Under the pieces are notes generated by a model. That model was given only the letters and a program-made list of their open reading frames with translations, was not told the origin of the DNA and did not search any database. The position numbers and the translations under genes were made by a program. This document shows positions 61,430-64,000 of a stretch of DNA of 64,000 nucleotides, one piece after another. Origin of the DNA: Thamnaconus septentrionalis. Taxonomy: Eukaryota > Chordata > Actinopteri > Tetraodontiformes > Monacanthidae. The stretch covers positions 12,582,501-12,646,500 of the forward strand of contig CM020518.1 in the NCBI GenBank assembly GCA_009823395.1, in the 5' to 3' direction. Position 1 is the stretch's first letter; every line of letters begins with the position of its first letter.

Positions 61430-61797
61430 TCACTGGCACTGGGCCTTGTCAAACAGAGCCTGCAGCTGCTGCTTGCTGGTGGCCTCCTTCTGCTGCATCA
61501 GGTCAGCATGGCCCTTGGTGACACCCCAGGCAGCCAACAATGTACCTCTGTGATGAGGACGTCCACGTCCTTGATGACGAACACACCCAGCTGCTTCTTG
61601 AAGATGGCCTTGATCTGCACTCCCTGTGAGCCAGGAGACAAGGGCACACAACCAACTTCATCAGATGGTGTGTGCACGTGTAAGTGCAAAGGAAACACCT
61701 TGTATGCATCAGGGACAAGTTCGTGCCTCTCTCTAACCTCTCTTCTCCAGGGCGAAGACGAAGCCTCCGTCCCCGATAACCATCTTGTCTGCATCTA
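61430..61797 (-). pseudogene. bhmt: Remnant of betaine-homocysteine methyltransferase (bhmt)
   Basis: Three pieces of BHMT are recognisable on the minus strand. 61797-61742 encodes MVIGDGGFVFALEKR (human VIGDGGFVFALEKRG) and keeps AG and GT boundaries. About 61625-61548 encodes [19 protein letters not shown], ending LITE before a GT. About 61541-61430 encodes [18 protein letters not shown] up to a stop, matching the C-terminal end of BHMT. Human BHMT has 406 residues; nearly the whole catalytic barrel, including the Gly-Gly-Cys-Cys zinc site, is missing. The second and third pieces are almost fused, so a large internal deletion occurred. The enzyme would transfer methyl from betaine to homocysteine; this copy cannot. 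Human BHMT also neighbours JMY, so this is probably the decayed syntenic locus. Confidence 0.85.
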
Positions 61798-61899
61798 GGT
61801 GCACACAAAAAAGGAAAGTGAAGAACAAGCGTTATGATTTTCATGGAAAAAAAAAAGTCTTTGCTGAGACATGGAATAAAACTATTTTTTTCAGGGCTG

Positions 61900-62149
61900 G
61901 TTTGAGCTTAGTCAATACTTTTTGTTTTTCTCCTTGTCTAGTCCAGAGATTCTTTACAGGTTAACAAATAACAGATAATTAGTTATTCGCTGCAGGTGCT
62001 TCATTGTTGTGTCTCTGTTGCTCCAACAGAGATCTCAGAGCTCTAGTGGCATTTTTAAAAATATTGCTGTTTTTTTCGAGAATATCAAAGAAATGAGCAA
62101 TAACTGGTTAAACATGATACATGACGAGGATTTCATTTCATTTAAATTA
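61900..62149 (-). repeat. Diverged duplicate of jmy intron 1 sequence
   Basis: Matches parts of about 53940-54340 and 55130-55140 in order: the TTTTTC...TTGTC...GATTCTTT block, a CAACAAA/TAACAAA block, GATCTCAGAGCT, then GAGCAATAA...ATGA.GAGGATTT. The copy is shortened. Confidence 0.65.
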
Positions 62150-62410
62150 GATGTCGACTCACCCTCTGCATGCTTGATTTGGCCCTGTCCAGAGCATCTT
62201 CATAGCCCCTTCTGCCTCAGCTCACTCAGGCTCTGATAGTCCTCAACCGTGTTGCACCTGCAATAGTATCTTCCAGTTGCAGGTGTCCAGGGCATGACAC
62301 AGGTAGACCTGGAGCAGGTAGCGCAGCACGTCCGCCTCCCACTGCAACACCTCAACGGATCCGAGGAGCACCATCCACACTTCCTCCGTGGTGAATGACA
62401 TCTCATCCAT
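62150..62410 (-). pseudogene. Partial, internally deleted copy of jmy exon 1
   Basis: On the minus strand it begins with MDEMSFT, as in jmy, then jumps about 580 bp ahead. It continues with the segment equivalent to CGWKILSQ...YESLSELRQKG (here CNWKI and a shifted SELRQKG) and ends at the exon's GTGAG donor. The frame is broken by small indels. It corresponds to jmy positions 55150-55390 plus 55972-56010 and cannot encode JMY. Confidence 0.87.
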
Positions 62411-62589
62411 CCAGTTAAATCAGCAAAGTCAGGTTGAGTTTCGAACAGTCTCTTTTTGGCTGGGACGTCCCAGATTTGGGTCAAAACAGGAGTGTCCCGC
62501 ATGGAACGTCACTTGTCCCGGGTAAAGGACAGAAGCATGAATAAAAAAGAAAACAAAACAAAAAAAGAAAACAAAACCAAAAAAAAGAA

Positions 62590-62608
62590 GGTGTGTGTGT
62601 GTGTGTGT
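62590..62608. repeat. (GT)n microsatellite
   Basis: About nine GT units. Confidence 0.9.
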
Positions 62609-62691
62609 CTGTGTGCGTGCATGTATGCCAGGGTGCATTGTGTCTCTCTGTCTGTCTGTGTTGGAGTCAAGCCCCAGCACCCAATTGCAAG

Positions 62692-63075
62692 GTCCATTCA
62701 TTTCAATGTAGTTTCTCACCCAGCGCATATGGTTTCGGATTCAGCCATAGAACTTCCTGTCATGCCTCTGTAGCTCCCGCAATGCATTAGGAAGCATCAG
62801 CCAATCAGGACAAGCCGAGACACAGCACTTATGACGCAGTAACGTTTTCTGGCGAGTTTTTGGACTTTATATATGAAAAAAATGATTGAAAAGCTGAACC
62901 GCGCTTAAGGTCGCAGTCGTCCTGTCGGCAGTTTTACAGGCGTTTCTATTTGTATTGGGGAAAATGTGGAAAATGCATCTTGGGCCTATGTTGTGTCGGC
63001 TGCAATACCTCGACTGGCCACTGGAGAAAAATCTCCGCGCCGTCACATTGCCAGTCCGGTTGCCAGTTGTAAAAT
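62692..63075. repeat. Dispersed repeat family, copy 2
   Basis: Colinear with 28031-28525, about 110 bp shorter. Best shared blocks are CATTCATTTCAATG, CTCACCCAGCGCATA, CATGCCTCTGTA, AGCCAATCAG and CCAGTCCGGT. Confidence 0.8.
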
Positions 63076-63336
63076 GACATTCTTGGTTGGAACGATGTCT
63101 GAAAAGGGCGCTAGGACCTACTCGGCCAAAAGGGCATGGTAAGCACCTGCGCAGTCGCTATAGGGGGTGGGGCTTCGAGAGAATTTTCACTCATCGGTAA
63201 ATCACACAATGAGCGCAAGTTTCGACACGTGGCGACAGTGAGTACGGGTTTGTCGAGGCCACAGAAAAAAGTTTTCTATGCCATTTACACTGTTTCGCAT
63301 TTGTTTCGGCTGTGTTGAAGAACAGCATGAACATGT

Positions 63337-63480
63337 TTTTCAGCGACTGCGGCGCACCGACGCCTCGTTCCACGCTGCCTCTGCTGCTGGAAAAACGTGA
63401 ACTGCTTGACAGGCGCTCACTCAGTTCGACATGATCACTACTAGAAGCTGTGAGGTCAGACTAGTTGAGTCAGGCCATGC
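63337..63480 (+). repeat. Second copy of the segment at 58220-58372
   Basis: Shared blocks include GAACTGCTTGACAGGCGCTC and GTGAGGTCAGACT.GTTGAGTCA, then CCATGC. This ties the two HMG-gene copies into one duplicated segment. Confidence 0.85.
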
Positions 63481-63601
63481 TCATTTTTAGCATCACTTTT
63501 ACAACCGTCCAGTAAGTCTCAAAGACGCAATGAAAACACAACCAGTGAGCTTCTGATGCTAGCTTCACGCACTAAAACATCTGTGTATTGTATCTGTGTA
63601 G

Positions 63602-64000
63602 AAACGGAGAGCCGGTTTATGGGATGCTTCCCAGTGTTTATGGTGCTGCTGGTCCTGCTCCTCAGAGTGCGGCGATGAACCCAAAGTAAGAACTAAGTTT
63701 TGCTCCAAATGTACTTAATTCTCACGACGCTTGCCCACAATCACTGGTGCCAATCCATACAGCACCAGGTGTGCTGTCAGATGCTCAAGATTGAGCTTTT
63801 TTTCTGGATTCAGTTTTGTTCACTGTTGTTGTTTTAACATTCTTTTAATTCTTTATGTTTTGCCACAGAAAAAGAAACCGCACACCCGACCTCCCATACA
63901 TCAAGAAGCCCATGAACGCATTCATGGTGTTCCGAAAAGAGCAGCGCAAAAAGGTCATGGAGGACCTGAAAATCAGTGACAGCGCTGCAGTCAATGCAGT
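63602..64000 (+). pseudogene. Second TCF/LEF-like HMG-box copy, 5'-truncated, runs off the window
   Basis: Exon 63602-63685 equals copy 1 exon 3 in length (84 bp) and phase. The HMG exon starts at 63869 (acceptor CCACAG) and is open to the window end. It encodes [20 protein letters not shown], then KKVMEDLKISDSAAVNAV. No stop or frameshift is visible, and RKKVM is closer to canonical TCF/LEF (RAKV) than copy 1's RVTVM. The two upstream coding exons of copy 1 are absent: sequence similar to 58220-58390 runs straight into sequence similar to the intron after 59647. It could be a pseudogene, or an active gene with a new start; the rest lies beyond the window. The pseudogene call is provisional. 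Confidence 0.7.

Overview
This is eukaryotic nuclear DNA, almost certainly from a teleost fish. It carries intron-split, GT-AG-spliced orthologues of vertebrate genes with short introns, many microsatellites, and several short hAT- and mariner-like DNA elements. No prokaryotic or viral gene, CRISPR array, rRNA or tRNA was recognised. Gene models were built by eye from reading frame, splice sites and remembered family sequence. Exon sums close in frame for every complete gene except jmy.

Layout. 0.6-4.3 kb (-): C2orf42 homologue, 7 coding exons. 7.0-12.8 kb (-): tia1, 12 coding exons, with a long 3' region holding a (CA)n tract. 14.0-15.9 kb (-): dtwd2, 6 exons, a tRNA aminocarboxypropyltransferase. 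16.7-19.35 kb (-): an unrecognised two-exon gene for an acidic, probably disordered 774-residue protein ending in a CaaX box. 21.96-32.8 kb (+): homer1, 9 exons, with a 5.9-kb first intron. 37.8-56.0 kb (-): jmy, 10 exons, converging on homer1 with almost touching 3' ends. 59.1-60.5 kb (+): a compact TCF/LEF-type HMG-box gene of 214 residues. 61.4-61.8 kb (-): remnant of a bhmt gene. 62.15-62.4 kb (-): broken copy of jmy exon 1. 63.6-64.0 kb (+): second TCF/LEF-like HMG copy, without the two upstream coding exons of copy 1 and cut by the window end.

Context. In human, C2orf42 and TIA1 are neighbours on chromosome 2p13, while BHMT, JMY and HOMER1 are neighbours on 5q14. Both blocks are recognisable here, joined through dtwd2 and the CaaX gene. 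The bhmt remnant sits on the expected side of jmy. The last 10 kb is the most dynamic part: a segment with jmy exon 1 and the HMG gene was duplicated, then lost pieces.

Most notable observations: (1) the short tandem TCF/LEF-like HMG gene, whose copy 1 has a CRE, X-box and TATA promoter resembling male-germline promoters; (2) a one-base reading-frame break inside jmy exon 9; (3) the bhmt remnant and the partial jmy duplicate; (4) the unrecognised CaaX protein gene; (5) a possible in-frame 54-bp homer1 cassette exon and an immediate stop if homer1 intron 5 is retained; (6) several MITEs whose inverted repeats and target duplications can be read directly.
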